Positions 63,395 to 64,000 of a DNA stretch of 64,000 nucleotides are shown one piece after another. Under the pieces are notes generated by a model that did not search any database, had not been told where the DNA came from, and saw only the letters and a list, made by a program, of their open reading frames with translations. This DNA comes from Streptomyces venezuelae (GTDB taxonomy: Bacteria > Actinomycetota > Actinomycetes > Streptomycetales > Streptomycetaceae), in NCBI RefSeq assembly GCF_008642335.1, contig NZ_CP029191.1, positions 3,038,001 to 3,102,000 of the forward strand, in the 5' to 3' direction. The first letter of the stretch is position 1. Every line of letters starts with the position of its first letter. Made by a program: the position numbers and the translations under genes.

Positions 63395-64000
63395 TCAGGC
63401 AACAAGCCGTTCGGCCACGTCGACGGCTTCCGCGAGACTGTCGACGACAGGCACCCCGGCGAGCTCCAGACTGGCCCGACTGTGCGACCCCCCGGTGTAC
63501 AGCACGGCCTTCGCCCCCACATGCCCAGCGGCAACGGCATCATCGACCGCGTCCCCGACCACGACGACCCGCCCGACATCCACAGCCGCGCCCAGAGCAC
63601 TCATATGCCGCACCATCCGCTCGGCCTTACCGGCGTGCGACTCATCGGTCCGCCCATCGATGCGCACGAAGTACTCATGGATCCCGTGCCGACGCACGAT
63701 CGGAACCAGCCGCTCGTGCGGGGCGAGCGACAACAACGACTGCGTACGCCCGGCACTCTGCCGCCCGGCCAACAACTCGGCGGCCCCCTCGGCCAACCCG
63801 CACACGTCGGCCCGCGCCCAGTAGTGCTTGTGGAAGACGGCGTCCATGACCCGCCACTCGGCATCGGTGGGCAGCCGCCCCATCAGCCGCTCGTAGAACC
63901 GGGGAATCGGCACGCAGTACAGATCGCGGTACCGCTCCAACGTGATCGCTTCGAGCCCGAGCTCAGCGAATGAGGCATTGGTCGCCTCGATCACCGCATG
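63395..64000 (-). CDS. HAD-family hydrolase, N-terminus beyond the right window edge
   Basis: About 202 C-terminal residues are visible. The frame stays open to the edge (reading ...HAVIEATNASFAELGLEAI), so the start with the DxDxT nucleophile motif is outside. Visible family elements: the cap region with YERLMGRLPTDAEW, the lysine-bearing SHAGKAERMVRHM, and the acidic motif VVVVGDAVDDAVAAGHVGAKAVLYTGGSHS. These match phosphoglycolate-phosphatase-like HAD enzymes. Substrate unknown. An internal ATG at 63994 would give a truncated product without the nucleophile and is not taken as the start. 100 bp separate it from the LuxR gene. Confidence 0.85.
   Translation of the reverse strand, partial: HAVIEATNASFAELGLEAITLERYRDLYCVPIPRFYERLMGRLPTDAEWRVMDAVFHKHYWARADVCGLAEGAAELLAGRQSAGRTQSLLSLAPHERLVPIVRRHGIHEYFVRIDGRTDESHAGKAERMVRHMSALGAAVDVGRVVVVGDAVDDAVAAGHVGAKAVLYTGGSHSRASLELAGVPVVDSLAEAVDVAERLVA

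Overview
The window is high-GC DNA with GTG/TTG starts, long antisense shadow frames and actinobacterial gene families. It is almost certainly a Streptomyces chromosome (inference from codon use and gene content). No tRNA, rRNA, CRISPR array or intact mobile element was seen.

Layout. (1) 1-5416: a Ser/Thr protein kinase cut by the left edge, divergent from an FHA + FtsK/SpoIIIE-type ATPase whose 3' end is triplicated in tandem. (2) 5553-9182: a three-gene CUT1 sugar ABC importer without its own ATPase. (3) 9325-43430: a large wall-polymer (teichoic acid / glycosyl-phosphate polymer) cluster. It has seven GT2 + TagB/TagF-type polymerase genes, a GT4-Stealth fusion phosphotransferase, two other GT2 enzymes, two multi-pass GT-C-like membrane proteins, a SAM methyltransferase, galE, a TetR regulator and a TagG/TagH-type ABC exporter. 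(4) 43622-45611: a secreted seven-bladed YVTN propeller protein and a stand-alone UTRA-domain protein. (5) 45637-50084, minus strand: a graspetide-type RiPP cluster (XRE-TPR regulator, resolvase-like relic, small Cys/Trp protein, precursor peptide, ATP-grasp ligase, PIMT-like methyltransferase). (6) 50195-54235, minus strand: a coupled four-gene lipid-linked sugar operon (NDP-sugar pyrophosphorylase, DPM1-like GT2, GtrA, GT-C-like protein). (7) 54463-64000: a 180-kDa-class NAD-glutamate dehydrogenase, a DJ-1/PfpI protein, a large LuxR-type ATPase regulator and a HAD phosphatase cut by the right edge.

How the genes may work together. The TagF-like enzymes, Stealth protein and glycosyltransferases would build one or more phosphate-linked glycopolymers on a lipid carrier, and TagGH-like proteins would export them. 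The two GT-C-like proteins in the cluster and the one at 50195-51682 would decorate polymers outside the membrane using polyprenyl-phosphate sugars; the 50195-54235 operon looks able to make and flip such a donor. No tagO, tagA or CDP-glycerol/CDP-ribitol synthesis gene is present, so those steps must be encoded elsewhere.

The strongest points for a second look are: the graspetide cluster with its new precursor sequence; the seven-fold TagF array, in which two copies have lost the motif histidine and one has lost its GT2 acidic motif; the GT4-Stealth fusion; the TetR-TagGH intergenic operator-like repeats; and the 146-bp tandem triplication at the end of the FtsK-like gene.
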